From Lichenostomus cassidix (taxonomy: Eukaryota; Chordata; Aves; Passeriformes; Meliphagidae), in the NCBI GenBank assembly GCA_008360975.2, contig CM039210.1, positions 13,332,293 through 13,396,292 of the forward strand: a stretch of DNA of 64,000 bases. Reading direction: 5' to 3'. The notes beneath the pieces are model-generated. The model was not told where the DNA came from, ran no database searches, and was given only the letters and a program-made list of their open reading frames with translations. Position numbers and translations under genes: made by a program. Shown here in pieces: positions 1-11,322 of this stretch (positions within the stretch are counted from its first letter, which is position 1; the number at the start of each line of letters is the position of its first letter).

Positions 1-776
1 ATTACACAAGGTATCCACCAATGTGAAAGGTGCTGCCATCAAGTGAGCCACGTGAGTGAAGTCTCCTTGGAATAGAGGGCAGTGGCTGAGTTTCCTATTG
101 GTGAGGCCTGGTAAATTGACTACATTGGGCCATTGCCACAAACACACCAAGGCAAGAGTTACATACTTACCATGGTAGAGGCAACAACTGGCTGGCTGGA
201 AACATACCCAGTAAACCATGCCACTCCTCAGAACATGATCTCAGGCCTTGAGGGACACATTTTGTGTTGACATGGTGCCCCAGAGAGAATTGAGTCCCAC
301 AACAGGACTCATTTTCAAAACAGCCTCATAAATTCTTGGGCAAAGAAACATGGTATTGAGTGGATATATCACATCCCTTATCATCCATAGACCTCTGGAT
401 AGATTGAAAAGTATGATGGACTGTTGAAAACTATGTTAAGAGCATTAAGTAATGGGGAATGGAAGCATTGGGATGCAAATTTAGCAGAAGCTACTTGGCT
501 GGTCAACACTAGGGGATCTGCTAACTGCCCTAGTCCTGCCCAAACTAAACCCCTACATACTGTGGGAGAAGATAAGGTGCCTGCATTACACATAGGGAAG
601 TGGCTGGGGAAGGTGGTGTGGTTTTCTCCTCCCATGGGAAAAGGCAAACCCATTTGTGGAATTGTCTTTGCCCAAGGGCCTGGGCGTACTTGGTGAGTAA
701 TGCAGAAGGATGAGGAGACCAGGTGTGTGCCTCAAGGAGATTTAACCTTGAGGGAGAAATCTGTGGTGTAAGTTGT
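1..776 (+). pseudogene. pol: ERVL integrase relic (3' pol of ERVL-1)
   Basis: Degenerate translation matches the integrase core and C-terminal domain of the ERVL copies elsewhere in the window: a conserved 'VEATTGWLETYP' stretch, 'GIEWIYHIPYHP', 'DGLLKTML', 'WLVNTRG' and 'VVFAQGPG'. Only 424-696 stays open for long; several stops interrupt it (for example TAA near 114-116 and TGA near 268-270). The position of the second catalytic Asp reads CAC (His, 298-300). The relic is truncated by the window edge, so the rest of this provirus lies to the left. It feeds into a polypurine tract and LTR at 1174, the env-less ERVL layout. Confidence 0.85.
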
Positions 777-1173
777 ATGTTGAAGGAAGTAAAGTAGCAG
801 GAGTAACAAACCAACCAAGAGCGAATTTTCAAGGAGCAAGGACAATGCGATGACAACCCGAGGTAGGCTGGTGTCAGTGCCTAATGATCAAATGTACTGC
901 TTCTCCTGTCCTGACCACTCACCCTGATGGAATGGAGATCTGGAGGAATGAAGGAAGCCCATGAAATGGGGAAATAATATCTTTCAAAGCACAGGGGATA
1001 GTAGTTAATGAAAATGTATGTTTGGTATAGAGATGGTTTAAGGATGTAGTTTAAGTTGTATATGTGGGTAAGAAAGGATTCCAGTAATGAGGAAAAAATA
1101 CAATGGAAAAGTTAGAACATGTATAGATTATGTGGGATCTGAGTACAATGCAAATGGTATGGAATAAGGGGAG
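777..1173 (+). other. 3' untranslated region and polypurine tract of ERVL-1
   Basis: No coding frame is visible between the integrase end and the LTR. The stretch ends in a purine-rich GAATAAGGGGAG (1162-1173), very like the tracts before the LTRs of the other ERVL copies (AATAAGGGGTGG). I read it as the plus-strand primer site of this provirus. Confidence 0.5.
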
Positions 1174-1683
1174 TGCTGCCAGAATGATTTTTGCTTTTAT
1201 ATTTCCTTCATATATATTTGTAGCTCTGTAGCCTATTATTGTATTCATAGCCTATTCCCAGTACTTTTCCCTACCCTTTCCCTAGGCAGAAAGACAAAAC
1301 ATATTCCAGAGCTCCAAGCCCTGGAAGGTACAAGGCCCCTATCCTATCTTGGTTCTTCCTGGCAACAAAGGTTGAAACCAGCTCTTTGAAACACATTTTT
1401 ATAAACAAAGTTTAGTTTCCATCTGAGGGGGAAGGATTTAGAGATGGTTGAACGGGGGGAGAATTACCTCACCTCTTATGTCTCTAATTGGTGATTTTTG
1501 TTAAATATGCTAATTTGCTAAACTTATAAAACTGAATTCACCCCACGTGGGGGTGAGCATTTGTGGGTATTTTCCATATCTGCCCCTTGAAGGCCTCCAA
1601 TAAAAACCAGCCTTTATATTACCTCCTATACTAATATTATCGTGAAAGTGTGTTGTTTCATTTCTAGGTTCATTAAGGCATCA
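1174..1683 (+). repeat. 3' LTR of ERVL-1
   Basis: It begins TGCTGCC right after a polypurine tract and ends AAGGCATCA, so termini are TG...CA. It contains AATAAA near 1600 with a U5-like tail. The terminal GGCATCA resembles the ends of LTR-C and of the ERV1-W LTR in this window. The right neighbour LTR-U starts ten bases on, at 1693. No matching 5' LTR is in the window. Confidence 0.6.
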
Positions 1684-1692
1684 GTAGAAGAT

Positions 1693-2664
1693 TGTATTGA
1701 GTCTGACTGAGATAGAGTTCTATTTTTTTCCTTAGCAGCCCTCACAGTGCTGTGCTTTGCAATGGTAGCTGGAAGGGTGTTGATAACATGTTGCTGTTGA
1801 GCCGCTAGCAGAGAAAGGACCCGGGTTCTCAGTGTGGCAAGAAAAGAGAGATTTATTATTTTGATTCCAACTTATATAGACTTTTCAGAGGTCACCCAGA
1901 TTGGTCAGTCAGAAACCTCCCCCTAGGCCTGATTGGCCAGGCCTGAACTGTCCAAATCTCGAGACACTGTTTCAATAACATCCAAACTTTATCTTTGTTT
2001 ATAAAACACAGGAGAAAGTTCTCATGGGAAAGACCTGTGCTAGCCACAATAACACACCAATGTTTTGGCTACTGTTGAGCAGCGCTGTCCCTCTAACATT
2101 CCTTCTCCCCATCAGGAGGCTGGGAGTGTGCAAGATCCTGGGAGGGGACACAACCAGGCCAGCTGACTCAAATTAACCAAAGGGATATTCCATACCATAT
2201 AACTTCAGCTCATATATAAAAGCTAAGGGAGAGAGAAGGAACAAGGGGCATTCATTATTCTATAATGTTTGCCTTCTGGAGCAACCCCTACACATGCTGA
2301 AGCCCTCCTTCCAGGGAAGTGTCTAAACGTGGCTTGCTGATGGGAATAAGAGATTAACTTTTTTCTCTTTGTTTTATGCATGTGCAAACTTCTGCTTGTT
2401 TTTTTTCCTTTGCTTTAGTGAGCTGCCTTATCTCAGCCTACTAGTTGTTTTCTATCTTATTCTCTTCCCTTTCTCACTGGGAAGGGGAGTGATAGAGTGG
2501 ATTAGTCGGTACCTGGCATCCAGTCAAGGTCAAACCACTACAGTCATTCACTTGACCCATGAGTTTTTTCACCTTCCTTCTATTTTCTCCCCATCTCATA
2601 GGAGAGGTGAGTGAGCAAGAGGTAGGATAGGTGTTCGACTGCTCTCCAGGGTCAGCCTACTACA
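1693..2664 (+). repeat. 5' LTR of ERVL-2 (LTR-U copy 1), interrupted by LTR-B
   Basis: Starts TGTATTGAGTCTGACTG and ends CAGCCTACTACA, followed eight bases later by a primer-binding site. This marks it as the 5' LTR of a plus-strand provirus. A 260-bp solo LTR-B splits it at 1789-2048. Sequence after the insertion matches two other copies: 13745-14317 (reverse) and 62846-63116. Net length is about 706 bp. Confidence 0.75.
1789..2048 (-). repeat. Solo LTR-B, copy 1
   Basis: A 260-bp LTR lying in reverse (TGTTGCTG...TAGCCACA on plus) flanked by a perfect 6-bp duplication ATAACA (1783-1788 and 2049-2054). Related copies lie at 20832-21091 and 52844-53106, also with 6-bp duplications. Six bases is typical of class II (alpha/beta-like) integration. 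No internal sequence of this family occurs in the window. Confidence 0.9.
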
Positions 2665-2672
2665 GTAGTTTT

Positions 2673-2690
2673 TGATGCCCAACATAGGGC
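2673..2690 (+). promoter_or_regulatory. Primer-binding site of ERVL-2
   Basis: TGATGCCCAACATAGGGC lies eight bases after the 5' LTR. It matches the primer site of ERVL-5 (TGGTGCCCAACGTGGGGC) at 15 of 18 positions. That form is close to the known tRNA-Lys(1,2) site of spuma-type retroviruses. The differences are transitions consistent with decay. Confidence 0.65.
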
Positions 2691-3202
2691 TTGAGATAAT
2701 GAGAATTTTGATCTGTGCATGTTAGTCATTGTAGCTGTTAATTGTCAAGCTTCTGTGTGGACCACTGAGCTTGATTGTTTTACTGCATAATAGAATCTAG
2801 GGCTGCTTTCAGCTCTTGCTGTTTTCCTGATGCCTATAGCTTTGATTTGCTGTGCATGGGAAATTTTTGAGAAAAAAATGGCCATGCAATTGGCCATGGT
2901 ATTGATGCCCTTCCTGTGCTTCCCTCCTACAGAGAAATTAAAATTATACCTCCCATTTCTCCTCCGGGATTGTTCTGGATAATTTTGTTGCATGGGCTCC
3001 TGATGTTCTTGCACATCCTTTTATAAGCAGCTTGATCCTGTTATTTAACACTGTTGGCTTATTGTTGAGTTTGTGGAACTTAGTTTCATCCTGGCATATG
3101 AGAGGGCAACTTGTTAATGAGGAAACAAGGAAATGTGCTCTGAGGTGGTTGATCCTTGGATGTCAGGGTGTATGGAAGGATTTGAGCTGGTGTTTAGGGT
3201 GG
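2691..3202 (+). pseudogene. gag: ERVL-2 gag 5' region, hydrophobic N-terminal segment
   Basis: Mostly broken frames. From 3032 an open frame reads a strongly hydrophobic stretch (about residues 1-20, rich in Leu and aromatic residues) followed by basic residues. This may match the membrane-like N-terminus seen in Gag of ERVL-3, ERVL-4 and ERVL-5. The frame runs into LTR-Q at 3203, and gag appears to resume at 11323. Frameshifts and stops upstream prevent assigning a start codon. Confidence 0.45.
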
Positions 3203-3339
3203 TGTCCTGGTTCTGGCCAGGATGGGGTTAGTTTTTGCAGTAGCCAGGAGGGACATGGCTAGGACCCGGAGGTTATTCTATACCACCTCATGTCATTGCC
3301 AGGGGCAGGGGGAAGGGATTCTCTTCTGGAGAGAAGGGG

Positions 3340-3925
3340 TGTCCCGGGTTAATGATAAAACTCTCCTCCGAGAGCGAAGGGCCCCGACACCCCCTCCCCC
3401 ACCCACAACAGAACCTCTTAGATGGAAGTGAAGAAAAAACTATTTATTTAACTAAACCACGCAGAGTGCCCTGCTAGGCACAGGGGAAGGGGAAAACTAA
3501 GGTGAAAAGGAGTTATTCAACCTGATTAAAAAGTCCTTTTCCTCAGACGAAGCCCCTCTCCTCCTCGTCCCCCCCTGGGGCCGGGTGGAGCTCCCTGGAG
3601 AGCTCTGCTGTCCTCTGGCCCTCCTGGGTCTCCGGGTGACAAAGCAGATTGAAGAAAAGGGGTCCAAATGAGGAAAAAGAAAAATAAAAAAAAGAACCGG
3701 AACAGAGCTCACTCCGACCGCTGTCCAGCGCGCAGTCTCTGCCGAGTGAAGAATCCTCCCCCGAAGCGAGGCTTGGGGAAAAAGTTTTCAAAACAACCCG
3801 CGTTTCTCTCTGCAGCTGAGTGTAGTTAAAGCGACAGGACCACACTTTTTTTTACACATTTTTTTTCTTGGGCATATAAGCCAACGATAGGGGATAAAGG
3901 ATTATCATAACATCAATCCAAGACA
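3340..3925 (-). repeat. 3' LTR of ERVL-3
   Basis: 586 bp, TGTCCCGGG...AGACA on plus. It pairs with 10503-11106. The polypurine tract on minus (AATAAGGGGTGG) lies immediately upstream in element orientation, at about 3927-3941. A (TTTTTTTTACACA) unit is present in fewer copies than in the 5' LTR. Confidence 0.9.
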
Positions 3926-3983
3926 TTCCACCCCTTATTCCATAGCGTTGGCTTAAAGCCCACCCTAACGTCTTCCAACTTTA

Positions 3984-4052
3984 AACACACACATATATAT
4001 ACACACATATATACATACATACACATATACATATATACATATATACACATAA
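3984..4052. repeat. CA/TA-rich microsatellite in the ERVL-3 3' UTR
   Basis: An imperfect run of ACACAT and ATATAC units between the integrase stop and the 3' LTR. It has no coding content and no counterpart in ERVL-4 or ERVL-5, whose pol frames reach the LTR. Confidence 0.8.
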
Positions 4053-4068
4053 CTATGTACAAATAATG

Positions 4069-7000
4069 TCATTCAGTAAACAGTGAGATGTTGCCATCCC
4101 AACCTAACATGTGGCCTTCACCCAAAATTAAATTTCCCTGAGGGACACATCGTGTTTTTCCATCTTCCTGCATTATCCACCAAGTACACCCTGGTCCCTG
4201 AGCAAAGACAACCCCACAGATGGGTTTGTCCTTATGTGATGTAAAATTAATCCAGACAGTTTTCCCTAACAAGCCTCTGGCATGTACTGCTGGGACCTTA
4301 TCTCCATCCACTGTATGTAGAAGCTCAGATTGGGCAGGACCTGCTTGGTTGATGGAGCCTCGGGTATTGACTAACCAGGTGGCCTCTGTTAAATGTCGCT
4401 CCCAATTCTTATAAGTTCCCCCACCCACTGCCTTTAGGGTGGTTTTTAACAGTCCATTATACCATTCCACTTTGCCAGCGGCAGGTGCATGATAAGGAAT
4501 GTGGTACACCCACTCAATGCCATAGTCTCTAGCCCAGTTGTTTATGAGGCTATTTTTAAAATGAGTTCCGTTATCTGACTCAATTCTCTCAGGGGTACCA
4601 TGCCTCCACAGGACTTGGTTTTCAAGGCCCAGGATGGTGTTACGAGCAGTGGCGTGAGGCACAGGGTAGGTTTCCAGCCACCCCGTGGTGGCTTCTACCA
4701 TTGTGAGCACATAGTGCTTGCCATGGCGGGTTTGAGGCAGTGTGATGTAATCAATCTGCCAGGCCTCCCCATACTTATATTTAGACCACCTTCCACCATA
4801 CCACAGGGGTTTCACCCGCTTGGCTTGCTTGATGGCAGCACACCTCTTCACAGTCATGGATAACTTGAGAGATGCAGTTGATGCCTGATAGGTTTTTTGT
4901 ATTTTTTATTTTACTTTTATACTCTCTTTATATATATATCCTTTATATATAACCTTTTACCCTTCCCCGTTCCTGTACTTTTACTCCCTGTATCTTAACC
5001 CTACATTCTATCACCCTAGTACCCCTTGCCCTGCTCAGAATCCTTTGGGAAAACGAAACAAACCCTCAATCTCAAAAGCATGACGCACAACCTTGAACAG
5101 GGCCCCCATCACTGAGACATGTTTTTTGTAAACTAAGTAGCAATCTTTTGGGGGGGGGCAATTTTAATAAGGGAGCAGTTACTTCATTTGTTAGACTTCT
5201 TATTGGAGACTTTTAGATAGGTATTCTAATCTAGGCTGTCCATAAATTGTATACGGAGGATATTGTCGGGGCTTTTGGGTTTTGGCCTTTGGGCTGGCCT
5301 TTAGGGCTTGCTTGTTCGTCGGTGTGCATCTGAGATCCTATTAAACCAAGGTAAGACCACTATCCCATACTGTGTGTCTGCGTCTTAAAATTTTTCTAGC
5401 AATTTAAGGCATCACAGTCCATGGTTAGATCCACCCCTCGGTCTCGTGCCCACTTATAGGTGGCATCTCTGCCCTGATGGCCAGAGGCATTATGGGCCCA
5501 TCGAGCTAGGAATAAATCTCTTTTATGCTGCTAATCTAAGTCTACCTGGGACACCTTTATCTTTACAGCCTGATCTACCTGTTCGTTGTTTCGGTGTTCC
5601 TCATTAGCTCGACTCTTGGGGACATGGGCGTCTACATGGCGGACCTTCACAGGTAGTCTCTCTGCCCGGCTAGCGATGTCTTTCCACTCTTCAGCTACCC
5701 AAATTGGTTTTCCCCTACGCTGCCAACCAGCCTTCTTCCACTTTTCCAGCCAACCCCATAGAGCATTGGCTACCATCCATGAATCAGTGTAGAGGTAGAG
5801 CTTCGGCCATTTCTCTTTCAGCAATGTCCAGGGCTAACTGAACGGCTTTGAGCTCAGCGAATTGACTCAATCCACCCTCTTCTTCCCTAGCTTCTGCAAC
5901 CCGTCGTATGGGGCTCCACACAGCTGCTTTCCATTTTCGTTTTGTCCCTACAAGACAACAGGAACCATCAGTGAAAAGAGCGTAGCGTGTTTCGTCTGCT
6001 GGCAGTTGGTTGTATGGTGGAGATTCCTCTGCACGAGTCACCTGTTCCAGCTCCTCTTCCTCAATCAGACTAAAATTTTCACCTTCAGGCCAATTTGTAA
6101 TTATTTCCAAAATCCCAGGGCGATTTGGGTTTCCCATACGGGCACGCTGTGTGATAAGGGCAATCTATTTGCTCCATGTGCCATTGGTGGCATGATGAGT
6201 AGAGGGAACCTCTGCTTTAAACATCCACCCCAGCACCGGTACTCGAGGTGCCAGGAGGAGTTGTGCTTCTGTGCCAATTACCTCTGAGGCAGCTTGGACT
6301 CCTTCGTATGCTGCTAAGATTTCTTTCTCTGTTGGGGTGTAGTTGGCTTCAGACCCTCTGTAACTTTGGCTCCAGAATCCCAATGGATGACCCCGAGTCT
6401 CACCAGGTACCTTCTGCCAAAGGCTCCAGGACAGACCATGGCTCCCATCTGCAGAGTAAAGCACATTCTTTACTTCTGGTCCTGTCCTGACTGGGCCAAG
6501 GGCTACTGCATGAGCAATCTCCTGCTCGATCTGGGTGAAAGCTTGCTGTTGTTCAGGGCCCCAGTGGAAATCATTTTTCTTACGGGTAACCAGGTAGAGA
6601 GGGTTCACAATTTGGCTATACTCAGGAATGTGCATTCTCCAAAAGCCTATAACTCCCAGGAAAGCTTGCGTCTCTTTCTTGTTGGTTGGTGGGGACATTG
6701 TGGTGATTTTATTGATAACCTCAGTAGGAATCTGACACCGTCCATCTTGCCACTTCACTCCTAGGAACTGGATCTCTTTGGCAGGCCCTTTGACTTTGCT
6801 CTTTTTTATAGCGAAACTGGCTTCCAGGAGAATCTGGATGATTTCTTTTCCTTTCTCAAATACTTCTTCTGCTGTGTCCCCCCACACAATGATGTCATCA
6901 ATGTATTGCAAATGTTCTGGAGCCCCACCCTTTTCCAGAGCAGCCTGGATCAGTCCATGACAAATGGTGGGACTGTGTTTCCACCCCTGGAGCAATCGGT

Positions 7001-7835
7001 TCCATGTGTACTGCACGCCCCTCCAGGTGAAAGCAAACTGAGGTCTGCACTCTGCTGCCAGAGGAATGGAGAAAAATGCATTTGCAATGTCAATAGTGGC
7101 ATACCACTTTGCTGCCTTGGACTCTAGCTCATACTGGAGCTCCAGCATGTCTGGCATGGCAGCACTCAGAGGTGGAGTTACCTCATTCAAGGCACGATAG
7201 TCCACAGTCAATCTCCATTCTTCAGATTTTCGCACAGGCCAGATGGGGCTTTTAAAGGATGAATGGGTCCTGCTGACCACCCCTTGGCTCTCCAGCTCAC
7301 GGATTAGTTTGTGAATGGGAATCACAGCATCACGAGTTGTCGGGTACTGTCGGCGGTGCACAATCGAGGTTGCAATCGGTACTTGTTGCTCTTCCCCTTT
7401 CAGGAGTCCTACTGCAGATGGGTTCTCTGACAGTCCAGGCAAGGTGTTCAATTGCTTAATGCCTTCTGTCTCTACAGCAGCTATCCCAAATGCCCACTTG
7501 AGTCCCTTTGGGTCTTTGAAATATCCATTTCAGAGGAAGTCTATACCCAAAATACATGGAGCCTCTGGGCCAGTCACAATGGAATGTTCTTTCCACTCTC
7601 TTCCAGTCAGGCTCACCTCAGCTTTCACCAGGGTCAAGTCTTGTGATCCTCTTGTCACCCCAGAAATAGAAACAGGTTCTGTCCCTACATGTCGCGATGG
7701 GATTATCGCACATTGTGCACCAGTGTCAACTAAAGCCTCGTATTCTTGTGGCTCTGATGTGCCAGGCCACCGAATCCACACTGTCTAAAAAATACGGTTT
7801 TCCCTGGCCTCTACCTGGATAGAGGCAGGGCCCCT
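4069..7835 (-). pseudogene. pol: ERVL-3 pol (protease-RT-RNase H-integrase), inactivated
   Basis: Homologous to the 1054-residue pol frame of ERVL-4. Protease with an LVDTGAQ active site lies at 7781-7530. RT carries YIDD (around 6890-6900). RNase H has FTDGS, YTDSW and HVDAH. Integrase keeps the second Asp (GAT, 4573-4575). Breaks: TAG at 7785-7787, TGA at 7530-7532, TAG at 6165-6167, a frameshift near 5815, TAG at 5531-5533, and the LTR-C insertion at 4879-5414. Three of the four stops replace Trp codons of ERVL-4. The gag UAG stop just upstream is in frame with pol. Confidence 0.9.
4879..5414 (+). repeat. Solo LTR-C, copy 1 (in ERVL-3 integrase)
   Basis: 536 bp with termini TGATGCCT...AAGGCATCA and a 4-bp duplication CAGT (4875-4878 and 5415-5418). 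Four bases is typical of class I (gamma-like) integration. The last 90 bases match the reverse copies at 18295-18792 and 52580-53366. It interrupts ERVL-3 between the RNase H end and the integrase core. Confidence 0.9.
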
Positions 7836-7838
7836 CTA
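7807..7838 (-). promoter_or_regulatory. Gag stop codon with downstream hairpin, ERVL-3
   Basis: On minus, UAG (7836-7838) is followed after 9 nt by GCCTCTA, a six-base loop and TAGAGGC, a perfect 7-bp stem. ERVL-4 and ERVL-5 have the same stem core. Gag and pol are in one frame here, so stop readthrough is the likely way pol was made. The readthrough role is inferred. Confidence 0.6.
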
Positions 7839-10361
7839 ACCATGGTGGGTATTCGTGTTAGAGGTTCCTTCAAGGGAATCAGACATGTTGAGTAGAGCTA
7901 CTTCCCTTCTGGTGGAGTTCCCTCTCTGAGTCTTGCCCTCCTTCAATTCACGCACTCATCGTGCCAGGACAGTAGTGGGTTGTCCATCCCACCTGTTCAT
8001 GTTTTCTCCACTGTCACACAGGAAATACCACAACTCATGTCGAGGGATATATCCAGTTCTCATAGCTGAGGAGCGTCTGCGTGGGGTAGCAGAACCTCTG
8101 GTCTGTACTGCCGAAATTTGGAGAAAGCTGTCTTTAATCTCTTTACTGGGTTTCTCATGATTCTTCTCTATCTTATTTTCTAGTTTCTGCAGATTGTTTT
8201 CCACAGCTGAGATTCTTGCATTCATTGGGCTATGCATGACATCTGCATATGCTCGGAGCTTCCTTGTCATATCACGCACGGTTTCATGCCCGTCATCTTG
8301 CTTCATAATGGCTAAAGCAGAAGCATACTCTGATGGCCCAAGCTTTAGGAGTTTCCGCCACATCACAGGTGTACATTCTATCCTATCTGGGTCCATAATC
8401 GGATCTGGGTTTGCTATGTCTTCTGAGAAGACAATCTCTACCACTGCCATTTCTCTCAAGCATTGAATCCCTTGTTCTATGGTTCTCCACTGGGTTTGTT
8501 GCGAATAGAGATCGTCGGGATGTAGGTATCTGTCCCTCGCAGCTCTGATAGCTCGTCTCCAGAGGCTGCTGCAGTCAGGCCCATCTCGTATAGTTTGGTT
8601 GATATCTGGGTCACGTGACACAGTCCCTAAATGCCTTGCCTCAGTAGGATCTAGAAGTGTAACATCGCCTGCGGCATCCCAAAGACGGACTAACTAACTA
8701 ATTACAGATTCATCATCTTGTTGGACATAATCTTTTCTTAGGCTGTGAAGGTCTCTCACATTCATGGATTCAACAATGACTTCTGACTCAGTTGCTGACC
8801 TTGAGGGTCCCTCCCCACTGTCATCTGGGCGATTAGTCTTAACTTGGGCTTTCCTGCTCCTCGTAACAGGAGCAACTGCCACTGGCTTAGGCTCCCTTAC
8901 TTCCTGTTCTATAATATCCAACAGCGTACGATAAGCATATGCCAGGGCCCAACATATTTGTGGCAGGACAAACACCTCCCCCCTTCTCTCTCTCCCTGAT
9001 TGCTGGCCGAGATCAATGGCTCAGATTAAGTCAATAGCTTAACCCGGACTATCAATGCTGGCATCTGGAACTCAGAGTGAGACACTGAGAGAATGTCAAT
9101 AATTTTCAAGTGACCGCAAATACACACTCTTTTTCCCTATAAAACACCATGAAAAACTCAGCAAAAGTAGAAGCTTTCTACATGGACATTGGAACGTGAA
9201 AAAGCTTTCTCCCCAGGGTCTGGACGCAGCCCTGTGGTTACTTCCCTGGGATTGAGTGAGGAAGTCTTAATGTATTCCAGCTCCAAATTGAGTATTGGTA
9301 AGATCATTGACTTTCCTAAATTGTATTATTCCGGCTAACTTATAGGTACCTTTCTTAACTTGCATTTCAGCTAGCTCAAGCAAGCAGTTCTTAACTTGCA
9401 TTATAGTTCAAGCAAGCATTTTTTGCATTTTTAACTATTTTTATAGTTCAAGCAAGGTTTTACCCCATAATTGCATTTTTAACTATTGTAGTGTTGCAAT
9501 TATGTATTCATTGTGTGTTTATGTGTGTCAATCTGTTCTATGTTTGTTTGTTTGTTATGTTCTGTGTCAAATAAATGGTATTTTTAGACAAATCGGCCAG
9601 ATATCAAAGAATCTTGCGAACGGGACTAAGTCTTGAGGAACTATCTTAAAGTCTGTCAAACTATAAAAACACATAAAACTCCTGTCTCCCATGCAAGACA
9701 ATATTGCACTGCAGTTGTCTCTGCACTTCTCTTTCAGATACTTCCCCACCTCAGCTGGTCTCAGGATTTGTCCAGGGGGAAATTCCCAGTCTATTGGGTC
9801 AGAGAATTTCTTTAAAGTTTTACCTATGTCCTCCCATACTCCACACCATTCAAATTTCCTCACATCTGGATTAGGTGCCTGCTCCTGCTAAGCCACTCTG
9901 GACTTCTCAGCCCTCATTCTGGTAAAGCTGGACATCATATACATGGAACCTACCAGGTAAAGCACCTGTACTACCAAGTTAAGGGTCTCTTTAACATCCA
10001 GGGGAAACTGAATATTCTCAAAAGAAGATATACCAGATTTAAAGGGAAAGAGATGGGTGAGGAGCCAGGAAGCTTCACCCTCTACTTCTCTAGCAGGTTG
10101 GGTAATATTACTAACAAAACTCCAAAACAGGTTACTAAAACTAGAGGAGGAAAGTAACAGAGCATGTACATCTTTAACTGTTTCCCATACCTTCTTACAG
10201 ATCGTCAGTATCATGCACACTACTATAACAAGCCGGAGTCGTGTCCCTGATTGGTGGAAATTATACATTAGGGACGAGATTGCCCCTACCTGTTGGTAGG
10301 GAAACAAACCTATGTGCCAAACAGACAGTATTACATCAAACAACCTCCCATCAAACAGCAT
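7839..10361 (-). pseudogene. gag: ERVL-3 gag with membrane-type N-terminus, inactivated
   Basis: The first segment (10361-9888) has hydrophobic stretches near residues 45-58 and 125-145, a glycosylation sequon NIT between them, then a stop. The next piece (9863-9706) is cut by LTR-H. Gag resumes at 8953 with a basic linker and the capsid-like part homologous to ERVL-4 Gag (8975-8694, then 8621-7956). One stop (8694-8696, TAG) replaces a Trp codon of ERVL-4. The order membrane domain, basic linker, capsid matches ERVL-4 and ERVL-5. Confidence 0.8.
8959..9700 (+). repeat. Solo LTR-H (in ERVL-3 gag)
   Basis: 742 bp, TGTGGCAGGACA...CCATGCAAGACA, with a 5-bp duplication ATATT (8954-8958 and 9701-9705). 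AATAAA lies near 9570. It matches reverse copies at 46737-47441, 57092-58660 and 63188-63912. The open frame 9863-9567 is half gag and half this LTR. Confidence 0.9.
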
Positions 10362-10478
10362 AGTGACTACTGATAGCTGTAATTCAATACCAAGCGTTTA
10401 AAACCAGAATGCAATTATTAGGGTTTTTTTCTTCACTTTCTCTAACCCCACAAAAGGTGTAGAACAAGTAATCAAGGC

Positions 10479-10496
10479 CCCCTAAGTCGGGCACCA
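10479..10496 (-). promoter_or_regulatory. Primer-binding site of ERVL-3
   Basis: On minus, TGGTGCCCGACTTAGGG follows the 5' LTR after a short ATATTT spacer. ERVL-4 and ERVL-5 have the same spacer pattern before their sites. The first eight bases match those of ERVL-5 but the rest differs, so the priming tRNA is uncertain. Confidence 0.55.
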
Positions 10497-10502
10497 AAAT
10501 AT

Positions 10503-11106
10503 TGTCCCGGGTTAATGATAAAACTCTCCTCTGAGAGCGAAGGGCCCCGACACCCCCTCCCCCACCCACAACAGAACCTCTTAAATGGAAGTGAAGAAAA
10601 AACTATTTATTTAACAAAACCACGCAGAGTGCCCTGCTAGGCACAGGGGAAGGGGAAAACCAAGGTGAAAAGGAGTTATTCAACCTGATTAAAAAGTCCT
10701 TTTCCTCAGACGAAGCCCTCTCTCCTCCTTGCCCCCCCCTGGGGCCGGGTGGAGCTCCCTGGAGAGCTCTGCTGTCCTCTGGCCCTCCTGGGTCTCCGGG
10801 TGACAAAGCAGATTGAAGAAAAGGGGTCCAAATGAGGAAAAAGAAAAATAAAAAAAAAAGAACCGGAACAGAGCTCACTCCGACCGCCGTCCAGCGCGCA
10901 GTCTCTGCCGAGTGAAGAATCCTCCCCCGAAGCGAGGCTTGGGGAAAAAGTTTTCAAAACAACCCGCGTTTCTCTCTGCAGCTGAGTGTAGTTAAAGCGA
11001 CAGGACCACACATTTTTTTTACACATTTTTTTTACACATTTTTTTTTCTTGGGCATATAAGCCAACGATAGGGGATAAAGGATTATCATAACATCAATCC
11101 GAGACA
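10503..11106 (-). repeat. 5' LTR of ERVL-3
   Basis: 604 bp. It differs from the 3' LTR at roughly nine positions by eye and has an extra T-rich ACACA repeat unit. It is followed (in element sense) by the primer-binding site and gag. The minus-strand 5' end is at 11106, next to the AGGGG duplication. Confidence 0.9.
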
Positions 11107-11322
11107 AGGGGTCCCTTCCAGGTTGGTGTAGTGTGGTGGAGGGAATGGTTGGCTACTGTTGTTTCTGTGTGAATCGTTTTCCTCTTTCTTGTGCCCTCTG
11201 TCATCAGTATTGTTGCTGTTACTGTTTGTTTTCTTATCTCATTGCTGTTTCCAGTAAATTGTTCTTATCTCAATCTGTGATCTTTACCTTTTGTGCCTCC
11301 ACTTCTTCTCTCCAGCCTGACA

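Larger units (their letters stand above)
3335..11111 (-). mobile_element. ERVL-3: complete minus-strand ERVL provirus
   Basis: Two LTRs (3340-3925 and 10503-11106) flank gag and pol with no env. A 5-bp duplication AGGGG (3335-3339 and 11107-11111) shows the ends are original. Two foreign LTRs sit inside: LTR-H in gag and LTR-C in pol. The LTRs differ at only about nine bases plus a small tandem repeat, yet the coding region has many stops. Protein order is Gag, protease, RT, RNase H, integrase, the ERVL (class III) layout. Confidence 0.9.
3203..11322 (+). repeat. LTR-Q, split by provirus ERVL-3
   Basis: The left part (3203-3339) begins TGTCCTGGTTCTGGCCAGG, a common avian ERV LTR start. The right part (11107-11322) ends CCAGCCTGACA. 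The two join exactly across the AGGGG duplication of ERVL-3, giving an LTR of about 350 bp. I found no clean duplication around LTR-Q, so it could be a solo LTR in ERVL-2 gag or the end of another element. Confidence 0.6.

Noticed and set aside
3497..3845. 71- and 100-residue frames repeated at 10603-11107
   Set aside because: They lie in the two LTRs of ERVL-3 and recur only because the LTRs are copies of each other.
9567..9863. 98-residue frame in ERVL-3 gag
   Set aside because: Chimera of gag (9863-9706) and the inserted LTR-H (9700 down); not a single protein.
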